NCBI GenBank assembly: GCA_008802785.1
Contig: VUYT01000006.1
Span: 620,001-684,000, forward strand
Source of the DNA: Symmetrospora coprosmae
Taxonomy: Eukaryota > Basidiomycota > Cystobasidiomycetes > Symmetrosporaceae
Direction of reading: 5' to 3'
DNA: 64,000 nt
Shown: positions 21,401 to 33,138 of the stretch, one piece after another
Numbering within the stretch: position 1 is the first letter of the stretch
Layout of the letters: every line of letters begins with the position of its first letter
Made by a program: the position numbers and the translations under genes
The notes under the pieces: generated by a model
What the model was told of the DNA's origin: nothing
Databases searched by the model: none
Seen by the model: only the letters and a program-made list of their open reading frames with translations

Positions 21401-22362
21401 ACCGGCATTACGACCTTGTCGAGCGGGGCCTTACGAACAGCCATTACGCCAAGATGGTACCGTCGCAGTGGCAGATGGATCTCGTCCACCACCCGCAGCA
21501 CGCCAAGTTTACTCATGACACGATGATGGCCATCGTGCACCGACACAATACGACAGTCGAGGCACGAGCACAGGCGGAAGCCGCTGTCAAAGCCAATCTA
21601 GACACCGGAGCAGGCGGCAGTGGCACCAAGGGCAATGGGAAGGCTTCAGGCAAGGGCAAGGGCAGAAAAGGTCGTGCGAAAGTTAAGGCCAAAGGCAAGG
21701 ACGATGCATGCGACGGAGCGAAGGACTGCGCTCCGACAATGACCGATGGAGAGGCGGCAGCAGATGCCGAGGCAGGCTCTTCTGGCCCACTTGAAGCCTC
21801 CGCCAAGATGGCAGCAACAGACACCGGCCTCAATCACGACGGATCCGGCAAGCCTGTCATCCCAGGTCTTGACGCCGCCAGAGACGTCATCGCGCTCCCG
21901 GAGAGCCGAGTTGATGCGGCTGCTTTCGACCTCAAGTACCGCCTTGTCTGCAGTCACTCGGCAGTATGCGCCCCAGGGGCATATCACTCCGGCGCCCACT
22001 GGCCGAAGTCAAGTCTGCGAACCTGGTGCGAGATGGTCAGTGATGCGGCTGGCAGGAGAAGCCGGTGTGCTCGCATTCATGGGGCTGACCATATTGGCCC
22101 TCTCTCGCAGGTCGATCACATTGCTGCGCACTATGTGTCTGCACAGGAGTCCCGCGAGACGCTCATCAAGGCTTCGGCTGTCAAGATCATCAAAAAGCCT
22201 CCTCCGCCTCCCGTACCAGCGTACGTGCCGCCGGCGCACGGCGGCTTCGGAGCCTTCGGAGGCCTCGACGTTGGCTACGACTCTTTCGACTCGGAGCTTG
22301 GCTACGGCTCCGACGGCTACAACTCCGTCATGGACGAGATCATGGAGGGGATGGGCTATTGA
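18407..22362 (+). CDS. F-box protein with CxxC zinc module, paralog A
   Basis: Likely substrate receptor of an SCF ubiquitin ligase. The first exons (18407-18515, 18598-18744, 18882-18934, 19003 onward) give MAPTRRSSRRSGGPVDYSE, a Lys-rich region, and an F-box split by introns: LSSIFALPMDLLAVIFSELE, then LNLLHLSRANKQLNTFLSSR and IWAACRNNL. This is followed by YAHVLFENTC, a CTFC pair, HPWLEYWSLGIKFCRSC (second CxxC pair), and a charged coiled-coil region (MQDKLKEAKRTLKKKELEAW). Later exons contain LRDRQIEIFSDLVDKLAAKG, a Lys/Gly-rich linker, and a Gly/Asp-rich C-terminus ending IMEGMGY. The F-box plus CxxC...CxxC layout matches a large basidiomycete F-box family. Paralog B (50161-53598) matches over its whole length. 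Substrate unknown; some internal exon borders in 19700-20300 are approximate. Confidence 0.8.
18754..18778. repeat. CTTGC tandem repeat in an intron
   Basis: Five exact copies of the 5-bp unit CTTGC lie in the second intron of F-box gene A, flanked by CCGC and GCGG that could close a stem. Confidence 0.8.
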
Positions 22363-22903
22363 GCCGGCATCCTCTCTTCCGCGCCAGTTTCGGTAAGCTC
22401 CCACCCGGACCACTGGGAGAAGGGAGAGAAGGGACCATCCTCTACAGGACTTCCACACATCAAGCCACTTTGCAACGTACACGACACATCGCTTTCTCGC
22501 AGTCTTTACCATCCTGCCTCTGCCTGCCTCTTTCGCAGGGCAAGCCAAAACATCCTACAGCTCCCAGTCTATCCGACATTGTCTAACAGCTGCGTGTGTA
22601 CGCAGCTATCCGCAACATCAGTGTGTCTCATGCCATGCAATGCCATGCAGTGATCTCTCCTTTACTCTGCTGTTGCGCGTGTCTCTAGCCCATTTTGCCA
22701 CCTCTGTATCGCCTGCCTGCGGCTGCACCCGTGCCATGGCGCTTGTCCTCCTGCGCAGTCGCAATATAGCCCATACAGCAGCTGCCTCGACACAAGCGCG
22801 GTTCGCGGCACATTCACCGACACTGTGCACGACTTGTTGACCGTGACCTGCATCATCTGCGCTTCTGCATCCGTCAACGCGACACCCGCCCCAAGCAGCT
22901 ACC
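22363..22903. other. Intergenic spacer before SPF30
   Basis: 540 bp between two co-directional genes. A short repeat ATGCAATGCCATGCA occurs near 22630-22650. No gene is supported. Confidence 0.45.
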
Positions 22904-23951
22904 ATGGATCCTAGACTCGAGCTGGAAGGGTACGAGGCGCAGAGTGAGCGACGGCTGTGTGGCCAAGGCGTCTGGTATACACTGTCAGAACGATGCTGAC
23001 ATGCCTCCCTTGCTGTTCGTTGGCGCTCCACAGTCAAGGAAATCGACGAGTCCCTCCGGCTAGACCCGTCGAACGTCGAGCTGACAGAGCTCAAGACCGA
23101 GCTCGAGACGCTCGTCGACCTCCTTCGCAAGTCGCTCGGTCCCGCTGCATCAACGTCCAACGCGCCCGCAGCGTCGACGTCGAGGTCCGCGGCCGCGCCC
23201 GCCGGGACCGGCGGCAACAGTGCGGCGGGCCCGTCTGCTCAACAACCTCTCAAAACGTTTGCAGCAGGCGCAGACGTCATGGCACGATGGGCCAAAGACA
23301 AGCAGTTCTACCCGGCGCGCATCACGTCCGTGTCGGGCGCAGCGCATGACCCCGTCTATACGGTCATTTTCGACATTGACAAGACCACCGAGGTCGTGCG
23401 GAGCGGCGACGTCAAGGCGCGCAAGGAGAACTCGTATGCGCAGGGCAAGAAGCGCGGGTATGGAGAGACGCAAGAACCCGGCGGCAGTAGCAGCACCCCT
23501 AGCGGGAGCGGCGAGCGGGACGGCAAGAAGGGTGTCAACAAGACGGAAAAGAAGGCGGTGAAGGAGGACGAGCGGAAAGCGAGGGTTGCCGCACAGAACA
23601 AGGCTCAGTCAACCTGGCAGTCATTCGCAAAGAAAGGCGCCAAGAAGGGCATCTCCATACCGGGTGCGCGGGGACAATGACCGCTAAAGCCTATGGTTGG
23701 CTGTGATCCCTAGCTGACTGGTATTTATGCCCCCAGGTGTGACGGGCAACTCCCAGTTCCGCAGCCCGGACAACCCCTATGGGAAAGGTGGGTATATATG
23801 CTTGCCCGCACTTTCTCCTGCTGTACTCTCCGCTCATCTTCTGCCTGTGCCTGATGCAACAGTCGGCGTGGTCGGTTCAGGCAAGGGCATGACGAGCTAC
23901 GAGCAGAAGAAGCGGACCAAATTCGACGAAGGTGCCCTGGGCGACGAGTAG
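22904..23951 (+). CDS. spf30: Tudor-domain splicing factor SPF30/SMNDC1
   Basis: Spliceosome assembly factor whose Tudor domain binds symmetrically dimethylated arginines on Sm proteins. Exons 22904-22943, 23034-23663, 23737-23787 and 23873-23951 join in frame. The N-terminal helix region reads MDPRLELEGYEAQIKEIDES and LRLDPSNVELTELKTELETL, as in human SMNDC1. The Tudor domain runs from ADVMARWAKDKQFYPARITS to VYTVIFDIDKTTEVVRSGDV. The Lys-rich tail contains STWQSFAKKGAKKG, then a SIFKSPD-like segment (NSQFRSPDNPYGKVGV) and the GKGMTSYEQKKRTKFDE end. Length (about 266 aa) fits the family. Confidence 0.9.
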
Positions 23952-24646
23952 TCTGCCTTGCCGGCCGTCTGGGAGCCAGCCACCCTGTATGATCTACAGC
24001 TCCCTGTCCGCTCTGAGTGTACTATGAAAGCCTGCTGAGTTCTGGATCCTCGACGGCATCCGACAGCCAGCAAGCCGTGTCGGCAGCTGTCGATGCCTGG
24101 ACGGAAAGGAGCCAATTGCCAGTCCAAGCTCTGTCCTCTCAGTGATGGTTGACTACCTGGCTAATCTCACGCTCTGGGTCATCCTCCCTCCGGAACAGAC
24201 AAGTTGGCTGGGACGAGCCTGGCACGGCAACAGTGCCGGGCATCCGGTATAGAATACTTGAGCTTCGAGCGAATCGCCGGCGAGCCGCACACAAGCCCAT
24301 GGCTAATTTTGCTGCCAGAGCACCGCTACAAGTACAACCGCCGCTCGTGTCACGACCATGCGTGCACGCGAAGGCTTAGGTGACAGGACCGCCGCAGCTT
24401 GCACTTGCGGCATGCGGGGCGCACTAGCCTTTCTGGTCGTCCGAGATAGCCCGACTAAAGCGGTGCTAGAAGAATATCTACGGGCGCGGAGCGGATGTGC
24501 TGAATAAGGGTATCTGTCTACAAGGAGGCAGCACTGCTGCTCATGCTACTGGCTGAGGATGAGGAGTCGGCTTCGCGTGTATGAGCCGTGCGTGCGCGTA
24601 TATATGTTTGTGGTGTGCGGATGCGATGAGTGCGACAATGGATGTG
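23952..24646. other. Convergent intergenic region SPF30/bZIP
   Basis: 695 bp; no coding frame or repeat of note. It presumably contains both 3' untranslated regions. Confidence 0.45.
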
Positions 24647-27600
24647 CTAGTGCGCTTGCCCGCCTTGATATTCTTGCCCCTCACCGATGTCCATGATGTT
24701 GTGCGGGGCCATCGCAGTGCCGAAGTCGAGCCCGGAGGGCCCGACTGCTGTACCGGGCGTGGGAGTCGCAGTGACGGGTCGGCTGCTGCTGGCGCTCTCG
24801 ACGCTGTCGCCATAGCTGGCCAGAGCGGGCGACATCCCTGCAGAGCCCGGCCAGCCACCGGTAGCGAGATGCTGAGCGTATGCAGCCGTGTAACCCTCGG
24901 GCCGTTGGAGGACTGAGGGGATGGTTGCGAACTGGACGGCCATGGGCGACTCTGTCACCTGCGGCAGGACCTGCCCTTGCCCCTGATCGTTTGAGCGACC
25001 ATTGCCTGCTGCGTCCCACAGGGAACTGGATAGGACCGGGGTAACGGGGACCGGTGCAAAGAGAAGGCTTCCAGAGTGCCTGGCCTCACGGCTGCCCTGC
25101 GCCTCTAGCCCAATGCTCTTAGAGAGGGCTTCACTCGCAGCTGCAATCGTGTCTCCTGCAGACGAACCGCCGGCCTGTCCATCTTGTGCGTGCTCCTGTT
25201 CCTGTGCATGCGAATGAGAGCCTCGCGCATACTCGCCTGCGTGGAACTGCAGTCCCGCGACCTGAAAGTCGGCAAAGGACGCCGTGGGGATCGTGGCTGA
25301 CCCAGGGACGGTAGGCAGGGACGAGTGGAACTGAGCGTGAAGGGAGGATGAGCGCGACAGAGAGAACGAGGCCGGCCCGCCCGAGGAGGAGCGCTCGCTC
25401 GGCGCGACCGAAGAAGCCATCGTAAAGTCGCTCGCTGCGCTTGACGAGCGCGCGCGGATCAGGCTGCTGCTGTTGCTGTACATCCCCAGCCCCACGCCCA
25501 TGGCAAACGCAGGCTGCCCAGGCCCGTGTCCGTGCCCCGACGAAGATGAAGGGTGCGAGTCAAACGCCTGTGAGGCAGAGTTGATCGAGAAGGACGAGGC
25601 GTAGCTTGGATTCCTGGAATGCGATGTGCGCTGTGTGCGCGATGCAATGGAAGCGTGAGTGCCGGAGCGTCGGCGTGGAGAAAGCTGGACCGCTGATCCA
25701 GCGCCATGCGGGTATGGCCACGAGTGTGGCGGCGAGATAGGCGGCTGCTCTCTCAGGCTCTCGATCTAATGATGGGCAAGGCACGTCAAGGAAGCGTACG
25801 GAGACATCAGTCAAATGACTATGGCACTCAAAGTCGCCCAGACGTAGATGAGCTCTAACGCAACGCACCACTTCCTCTGCCGCCTTGAGACTTCTCCTTA
25901 GACTCTCATTCTCCCTGCGCAAGACATTGAGCCCTGCATTTTCCGCAGCAGCCTGCTCCTTCTTCTCCTCCGCTGCACGTATGCTCGCCGCTGGCATAGG
26001 GTCTGGCGCCGTGATGGCCGAAGCCGAGGCAGCAGAGGCCGGCAGGGGCGCCCCGCTCCGCGCAGCCTCGAGCTCCAGCTCGAGGTACTTGACGCGGTCC
26101 TCGAGCCACTTCATCCGCTCCTGAATGGCATTGGAGCGCTCCTTGGCCCGGTCGCGGAAGCGTTGGGAGGATTCGCGGTTCTACACGGGTACGGTAGCAG
26201 GACGGCATACATCAGCAGGAGCGACTCCATCTGATTAGAGAGGAGGCTGGATTGGAGACGCACCTTGGCCTTTTTGGAAGACTCGTCAGCAACCTTGCCT
26301 CCCTTCTTTGATGGCCTCCTCTTCGCCGCAGCCCCGCGCTTCCGGCCCGTCATGCCTGCAGACTCGTCTGGCGCCTCTTCTGCATCGGTGTCCATGTCGT
26401 GACGGTCAGTGTGCCCGGAGCCGCCATCCTGCTCGCCTGTATAGATATCATCGTAAGTCTGCCCGGCATACACGCCACTAGCGACCGAGTCGCGCTGTGC
26501 AGAAGAGGCGCCATGCGTGGTGGCAACAAAGGCACCTGCTGCTCCGGAGCCGGAGGTCGTAGGTCGCGAGACGGACTCGCCGGTCGCCGCCCGACTGCGC
26601 GTGGCTGTCCTGCTACGGCGGTGCACGAGCGCGCCACTTGCACTCGCGGCTGCCTCGCGCCGACTGCTGCTGTTGGACTGCTGGCCCGAGCTGGACGTGC
26701 CTGGGCGGGAGTGCGTCTGAGTGTGTGCAAGGTCAAAAACTGGAGAGTGCGTGCAATAAGAATTAGGCTCAGCGTTTCGGGCAGCTTCAGCGCACGGAAC
26801 GGCCGTACCGGCTCCGGACGGATGCGGATGCGGATGGAAGCAGCTCACCTGTCCCCGTTGGCGTCCGCCCTCCGCCTAGACTGCCCTTACTGGCGTGGTG
26901 CATGCGGTGCTGCTGAGGCGGCTGCTGCAGGACCGACGGCCGCTCCATGTACCCTTCGTAGCCGGTCCAGCCTCGCTCGCTCCCTGCTGGCACCTGGCTG
27001 GCGGACTCCGCGGAGTAGCTCCTCTGTATGGCCGGGCTTGCGCTTGCGCTCGTGCCCGCGCCCGTGCTCACCGTGCCGTGCGGGTAGCTGGGCAGTCCAG
27101 CGGGGATGGTGCCTGCTGCTGTGGCCGTGCTGACCTCGACAGGCGCGTCGAATGACGCCCCGGACATGGCGGAGTCCGCGCTGTTAAAAAACGCATTTGA
27201 CGAGTAACCGCTCAGCGGGTACGTAAAGGGCGCCGACGAGGGAGTCTGCTGTGGCAGAGGGAGGTACAAGAGCCGTGCAGGCGGCACACTTTCCCGGACA
27301 CTGTGATGGTGCTGCTGATGCTGGTAGACGTCAAACGGGCTGCGATCCGGCGCAGTGGATGCCGAGTACGGGCTATGCTCTCGAGACAGCGCCTCGAAGT
27401 CAGAATAATGGTGCTGCTGGACATTGGGGTGCGTCGCCTGCGCTTGCAGCGAGGAAGTCGAGTGGGAGCGATGAGTGCCAGCCGGCGAGGCAGCCTCAGC
27501 GTTGATGGCGTCCGCAGGCCCAGAGAATACCGAAAGCTGTTGCTGCGGAGCGACATGCAGGGACTGGTGCGGCTCGATGTGGAGCGAGTACTGCTGCTGC

Positions 27601-27704
27601 TGCTCCGGCTGCTGCAGATCCGGCATGGCGATATCGTCGATGGCGAATGACGCAGCGACCGGCGTAGGGACGTCCAGGATGCGCTCAAGCTCTCTGTGCG
27701 GCAT
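24647..27704 (-). CDS. bZIP transcription factor
   Basis: DNA-binding regulator. The start at 27704 gives MPHRELERILDVPTPVAASF, then a Gln/His/Ser-rich activation-like region. After an intron come Ser/Thr-rich sequence and a basic nuclear-localisation cluster (GRKRGAAAKRRPSKKGGK). The bZIP begins exactly at an exon start (about 26178): NRESSQRFRDRAKERSNAIQ, then the heptad stretch ERMKWLEDRVKYLELELE, and a second coiled segment (NVLRRENESLRRSLKAAEEV). In the canonical N-x2-A-A-x2-S/C-R core both alanines are serine and the usual Ser is Phe, as in CYS-3/Met-type regulators for the Phe. A last exon from about 25768 encodes a Ser/Gly-rich tail ending EYQGGQAH. The exon 1 donor (CGTTCC^GTGCGC) is chosen by phase. 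Target genes unknown. Confidence 0.82.
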
Positions 27705-29207
27705 CAAGGTGTGCTTTTGCCAGGCAACGAGCCGGGACTAGGCGAAGCGTGCTGTCACAGGTATAGTGGATAACGTGGGCGGGCCAGCGAGCCAGCGGGC
27801 GAGTGGCGGATCCGGTCGGCCTACCCGTGTGGATTAGTACCGGGTGTCGAGCGGGCTGCCGGAACAAGTACGCACTGGACGTATAGTATAGCTAGCACAC
27901 GCGCAGCCGGCTTGGCGTCGTGATGGTACGATTGCGAGGGTGCAGCGCAGACAGGCCGGGCTGTTTGCGAGCAGGGCGGCAAGGCAGAGCAGTCGGAAGC
28001 GGGACGGCCGGTCAACGGGGAGGCTGCGATGTGCAATATGCGGATCGCAGCGGTCGGGCCTAGCGAGCCCCACTCGAACTGCGACTGGGTTAGACGCTTG
28101 TGGCTGGAGGGAGGTAGAAGAAAGTCGGCGGTCAAGCAGGGCGGCCGTCGAGCTGCTCGAAAGATGCTGGGCTCAAAGTGACGCTGAACAGGCCGGGAAG
28201 TGCCAGACTTTCCCTTTGGCCTCTTCAGATCGGCAACGACCTGCTCGAACGAGTGTCTCGCCGGGGCAGACCCCCAGATATGGGAAGCGGAAGCCCGGTC
28301 GAGAGGGTATGTGCGTGTGCGTGGGTGTATCTGATCTGTGACGGCTCTCCAGGGGTATGTGCGAAGCTGTCCAAAGAAACAAGGAACGGGCTGTTGTGCC
28401 TGGCAGATGGCTGTAGCGAGTGTGTGGGTGAGCGAATGTGGGTTGACGAGGCTGACGATGGCCCCGACGATGCGATATGACTGGTTGCTTGCGGCACTGA
28501 TGGCTTTGCCCTGCTGTACGTACGTGATCCGGATTGGGTCTGGTCTGGGTTGGAGCGAAGGAGAAAGCGACGACCCGCAACTGTGAGACGGCGCGGGCAC
28601 GATGGCGTGAGAGACTTTGGGTAAAGTACGGGGTTGCCTTGCCGACGAGCCAAACAGCGGAGAGCAGAGGCAGCGGCGGCGGCGGCGGCGGCCGGGATCG
28701 CGGAGGGGAGGGGAGCGGAGATGAGATGAGGTGGAGCGGAGCGGAGCGGAGAAACGGAGAAACGGAGAAACGGAGAAACGGAGAAACGGAGAAACGGAGA
28801 AACGGAGGGACGGAGACGCAGAGCTCTCGACGCCCACGTGGCATGGCCAGAACGTCACTCGTCGAGATACCGCACGGCCCTCCTTGTGAGGTGCGATGGC
28901 GCAGGGGCATCGCCCGGCGCGGACGGGGCGCGGACGCGTGCAACGACTGCAAGAGGCTCGTGCGCACTGTTCTGCGCAAACTCCCCAGGGCAGCAAGCAT
29001 ACGATGCCGTCAGCCTGGGTTGCTCCGGCGAGGTGTCCACAGCGGGGCGGCCCGAGCGTGAACGTGAGCGCGCTCACCCTTCATTGATCACACGCAGCCC
29101 ATCCGCACAACAACATTCACGACAGCGACGACCAGTTTACCGTCCGACAGTCATTCAGCACTCGAGTCCTACCCTTCATCCACATCTAGCTGTCCAGACG
29201 GACAGAA
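27705..29207. promoter_or_regulatory. Long upstream region of the bZIP gene
   Basis: 1.5 kb between the bZIP start and the VPS20 stop. It holds a 418-codon minus-strand open frame (27821-29077) of low-complexity, repeat-driven composition and the 8-bp tandem repeat listed separately. I treat it as promoter and possible long leader, not a gene. Confidence 0.4.
28747..28802. repeat. CGGAGAAA tandem repeat, seven copies
   Basis: Seven perfect tandem copies of the 8-bp unit CGGAGAAA, preceded by GCGGAGCGGAG and followed by degenerate CGGAGGGA. The tract lies about 1 kb upstream of the bZIP gene and 400 bp beyond the VPS20 stop. Copy number is likely variable between strains. Confidence 0.9.
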
Positions 29208-30602
29208 CTAGGCCAGCAGGGCCGTGCGCCGCTCGGCAGTGCGCTCTGCAAACGCGCGGCATCCCCTCAGCGTGCAGACACATCAAGACCGCAATGATAG
29301 AGCATCCTCACCTTGCTCCGGCTGCGATTGCCGCTCGTCCTGCTCCTCCTCGCGCACAGCGGGAATGTCCGATGCGGGGACGTCTGGCAGCACGGTCTTT
29401 TGCTCCCTCGGACCCTCTTTGGCGCGGGTCTGTGCGCCCCGGGCGAAGCAGGGCAAATGGAAGGGGGGAAGGCCAGAGCACGGCGCCGGTGCGTCAGCGC
29501 CTTGTGCACTTGGCCTCGCACTTGGCGAGTGGGCTCGACAGGCGCCGTTTGGGCGCACCTGTTCGGCCTCCATGGCGGCCAGCTCGGCCTGGACGGCCTC
29601 TTCGTCCTCGACCGACATGCGGCTCTGCAGCATCTCGTCCACTTCCTGTGAGCGTTCGCGGTCCGCCGTAAGCGGTAGCGTGAGAGAGTAAGGGGAGGCG
29701 GAAAGGCGTGTATGTCAGCATGGGTGTTGCTTTCGTGGGGTGGCTCGCACGGGGCTGCCCCGCATTGCCATGGTATGTCATGGCATGGTACGGCATAGCG
29801 GGCGCTCCAGCCGCCTTGTGCTCGAGCTCGGCTGCGCAGAAGCAGTTGCGCAAGCCCAGGCTGAATGAGAGGGGCCCGCCAACCCACCCGCTGGTACGCG
29901 ACCGCCTCTGCCGTCTCGTCCATGAGCTTTTCGACGCTCTCGATGCTCATCTCCTTGTTGAGCTCCTTGAGCACGGCCGTGCCCTGGCGCAGGCCATAGA
30001 GGACGTCCTTTTCGACGAGCGAGAACTCGATGGACGAGGTCTGCCGCGGGCGTGCGGCCCAACCAGTACATGGGATTCGCGCCAGTCAGTCAGTCAGTCA
30101 GTCCTCGTTGGCGCGTGCCGGCCAGCCCAGCCCGACCCTCCGGCCCCTTTGCCGAACCGAACCGGACCGGACCGAACGCACCAGCTCCTGCAGCGTCGCG
30201 AGCTGCTTGTCCGTCTGCGAGAGGAGCGACTCCTGGTATTTTCGCCGGCGCAGGGCGAGGAGGGCGCGCTCCTTGTTGCCTGCTCTGAGCGAGGCGCGGG
30301 CGGCCTGGCGCTCGCCTTCGAGGACAACCTCTATCTGTGGGCAGACCCGTCTCCTGGTGTCAGCGCGCGAGGCGTGCCTGTGTCGGACGAGAGAGATCGA
30401 TAGGCGTACCCGCTTCTGATACTGGCGCAGCTTGTCGCGCTGCAGCTTTAGGCTGTGTGTGTGTGCGTGTGTCAAGGCGGTGGGCGTGGCCGTGCTCTAT
30501 GTGAGTTGGCTGCCGGCAAGCATAGAGAAGTGGCATTTCCACTCACTCAAGGATTGCGCGATCCTGCGAGGTGACCTTTGGCCCGGATTGGCCTGCGCCC
30601 AT
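29208..30602 (-). CDS. VPS20: ESCRT-III subunit VPS20/CHMP6
   Basis: Nucleates Snf7 polymers at endosomes for multivesicular body formation. Seven exons (30547-30602, 30410-30452, 30182-30334, 29888-30040, 29559-29645, 29312-29396, 29208-29245) total 204 aa, against 201 in human CHMP6. The N-terminus MGAGQSGPKVTSQDRAILD contains the Gly2 expected for myristoylation. Then LKLQRDKLRQYQKR, RRRKYQESLLSQTDKQLATL, IEFSLVEKDVLYGLRQGTAV, MSIESVEKLMDETAEAVAYQ and EVDEMLQSRMSVEDEEAVQ align segment by segment with CHMP6. The C-terminus has LPDVPASDIPAV and ends ERTAERRTALLA. All intron phases agree. Confidence 0.95.
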
Positions 30603-31203
30603 GCTTGCTATTGCCCCTGCAATTGCGATGGTGTTGCCGAGTTGGTGGAAGCTCTAGAGGAGAGTGGCGAACCGGGGAAACGTGACTTGGGGGTACGAGT
30701 GATATGGGCGAGGATGGGAAAGGATCACAGAAGTGCTGTGCAGCTTCTATCGGTGTAGAGAGTGGTGTGGAATGGATGGCAGACTGACAGGCTGCGACTC
30801 ATCCGCCCCGTCTATTGGATCCTGTGGATTGTGGCATTGCTGCTTCTCGCGAACGACGCCACCACCGAGGGAAGGAGGGAACAGTGTAGCACGGAATGGA
30901 GGATGCAAGGACAACCGTACTGCCCTGCTAGTCAATGTTGTCGCAGCCACTGCATGCATACATGTGCCTGCGCGCATCCGTCGGGGAAAGCTGTGAGTGG
31001 TCCCCTGCTCGAGTACTACTGTAGGCCAGCGCAGGGGCATCCGACAACAAGGCGCGCGACCCCATCATCACGGTCAGGTCTCCCTCCTTCCACAACGTCG
31101 ACTGCGATCTCCAGCACGATAGAGGGTACAGCAGGGCAGCAGCACAGGCACACGCACACGCACACGCTCACTCGCTTCATCCACCCGCTTCGCTCCGCCC
31201 GCC
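30603..31203. promoter_or_regulatory. Head-to-head region VPS20/CHS7
   Basis: 601 bp between divergent start codons. A CACACGCACACG run lies just before CHS7 (about 31146-31170). No coding frame is supported. Confidence 0.4.
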
Positions 31204-33138
31204 ATGGGCTTCTCGTTTGGCAACTTTGACGCCATCTGCACGACGGCCGCCCTCATTCCCTGCTCGCTCCTCGGCGAGTACGGGATAGAGCCCGTCTGCT
31301 ATGCGCGCAATGTAGAGATCAACTCGACCATTCTCTTCCAGCCGGGTGGGTGCATGCCGTGCCGTGTCCTCTGCTGTGGCTCAGTCTCCCAGAGTGGGCA
31401 CACAGACTGGAGGAGCAGCGTGTTGAGGCCAGAGAGGGTCGGAGAGGAGGAGCGAGAGGGGGAAACTGGCAGAGGGGACAGGGCGGCAGGACTGGACAGG
31501 ACAGGAGAAGCGCGTCAAGAGCATCCTGGTGCTCTTCGATGGGCGCACACTCCCCTTCCTCCCTCGCTCGCTGGGCCGGGCTGGGCTGGGCGTGTGGGCG
31601 ACCACCGGACGTGGATCCATCCAAGCCAGAACGGCGCGTCCTCTTCATCGGGGGCACAAGGGCATGGACAGACAGGACAGACCTGGCTGCGCTGGATGGC
31701 TGCATGCTCATCGTGGCTAGGCCAGGAAGTGCAGTGCGCCTTGCGTGTAGGCCCCCTCGCAGCCTCGTGCTGCAATGCGGCCCCTCTCAGCAGCTCCCGA
31801 CACTTCCAACCCAACACCCCCTCAATGCACGTTCCTCACACAGACCAGGCTGATCCGAATGACCCCTCCCTGGTTGCCTTGCCTCCATTCTCAGCCACCC
31901 TGCTCGCGCACATTGCCGCCATTATCATGACCATCATCATGGTCATGCACATCCGATCCAAGTACACGGCCGTGGGGAGGAAAGAAATGGTCTTCTTCTT
32001 CTACCTCTATGCCCTCCTCGAGCTCCTCGCCATCTTCCTCGACACGGCAATCATCCCCTTCAGCAGCCCTGTCTTCCCGGTGGGTGCGAGCATGCGCGCG
32101 TCCGCAGCAACACGCTCAAAAGGGGGGTTGAAGGATCGCTGCTGACGCCGTTGGCACCTTGTGCGCGCGGGGACACGCCTGGCAGTGGTTTGCCGCGGTA
32201 CACACGGGCCTCATGTGCACCGTCTGCTGGGCGCTCATGCTCAATGGCTTTGTCGGGTTCCAGTTTGCAGAGGACGGGACCCCGCTGAGCATGTGGGTGA
32301 GTGGGACGGGGCCAGGCAACACGCCAGTGCAGTGCCTGGCTTGGGTATTCTCTAAAATAGACAGCACACGCTAACTCCCTGATGTCCGCGTGGCACGGAC
32401 CCCCGCGCGCAGAGTCTCCGCCTCTCGTCCCTGGTCGTCTTCCTCGCGACGGGCTTCATCTCGATCGGGACGTTCAAGAACATTGCCGGACTGAGCAACA
32501 CCATGCCCGTCGCGCTGTGGATCGTCTACTACGCCTTCTCGGCCGTGTGCATCCTGCTATACATTGTGTCGCAGCTGGTGCTCGTCATCCGGACGCTCGA
32601 CGACCGGTGGCCGATCGGCGACATCATCTTTGGGGTCGCCTTCTTTGTTGTGGGCCAGGTGCTCGTGTACGGGTTCAGCGTGCAGATCTGCGACGCCATC
32701 AAGCACTACCTCGACGGCCTCTTTTTCGGCACGCTGTGCACCCTCCTCGCCGTCATGATGGTCTACAAGTACTACGACACAATCACAAAGGAGGACCTCG
32801 AGTTTAGCGTCGGCTCGAAACAGGCAGTCTGGGAGGTGAAGGAGAGCCTCCTGGGCCCGAGCGCCCCGAGCGCGTTCGGCCTCAACGGCGCGGGCGCGGG
32901 TGGAGGCGGATATGGAGGCTATGGAGCCGGCGACGACGGGCAGATGGACAACATGATGCCGCCTTACTCGCACCCGGCCGCGGCCGGCAATAGCCACATG
33001 CACGGAGGCACGCAAGGCGGAGGCGGGCAGTACTACAGCAGCGGAAAGGAGACGCCGTCGCTTGCCAGCATGCAGAGCTACGGCGCCCAGTCAGGTTATG
33101 GCATGCAGGGATATCCGCCAAGCAAGGGCGGTTACTAG
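31204..33138 (+). CDS. CHS7: Chitin synthase export chaperone CHS7
   Basis: ER multi-spanning protein needed for chitin synthase III (Chs3) to leave the ER. Exons 31204-31345, 31895-32079, 32186-32296 and 32413-33138 encode 387 aa. The start [20 protein letters not shown] and [20 protein letters not shown] are hallmarks of the family. Membrane segments include [90 protein letters not shown] and [18 protein letters not shown], about seven in all. After [20 protein letters not shown] the protein carries a roughly 100-residue Gly/Ser/Tyr-rich cytosolic tail. Intron 1 (549 nt) is unusually long for the window. It converges on NRK1 260 bp downstream. Confidence 0.95.

Noticed and set aside
24647-27704. 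bZIP gene as a HAC1/CIB1-type unfolded-protein-response factor
   Set aside because: The basic region does not match the Hac1/Xbp1 pattern I know, and I could not identify paired Ire1-type stem-loops.
27821-29077. 418-codon minus-strand open frame upstream of the bZIP gene
   Set aside because: Composition is Arg/Cys/Pro/Ser-rich, with a repeat (SPFLRFSV) produced by the CGGAGAAA minisatellite. No domain, and it fills a promoter region.
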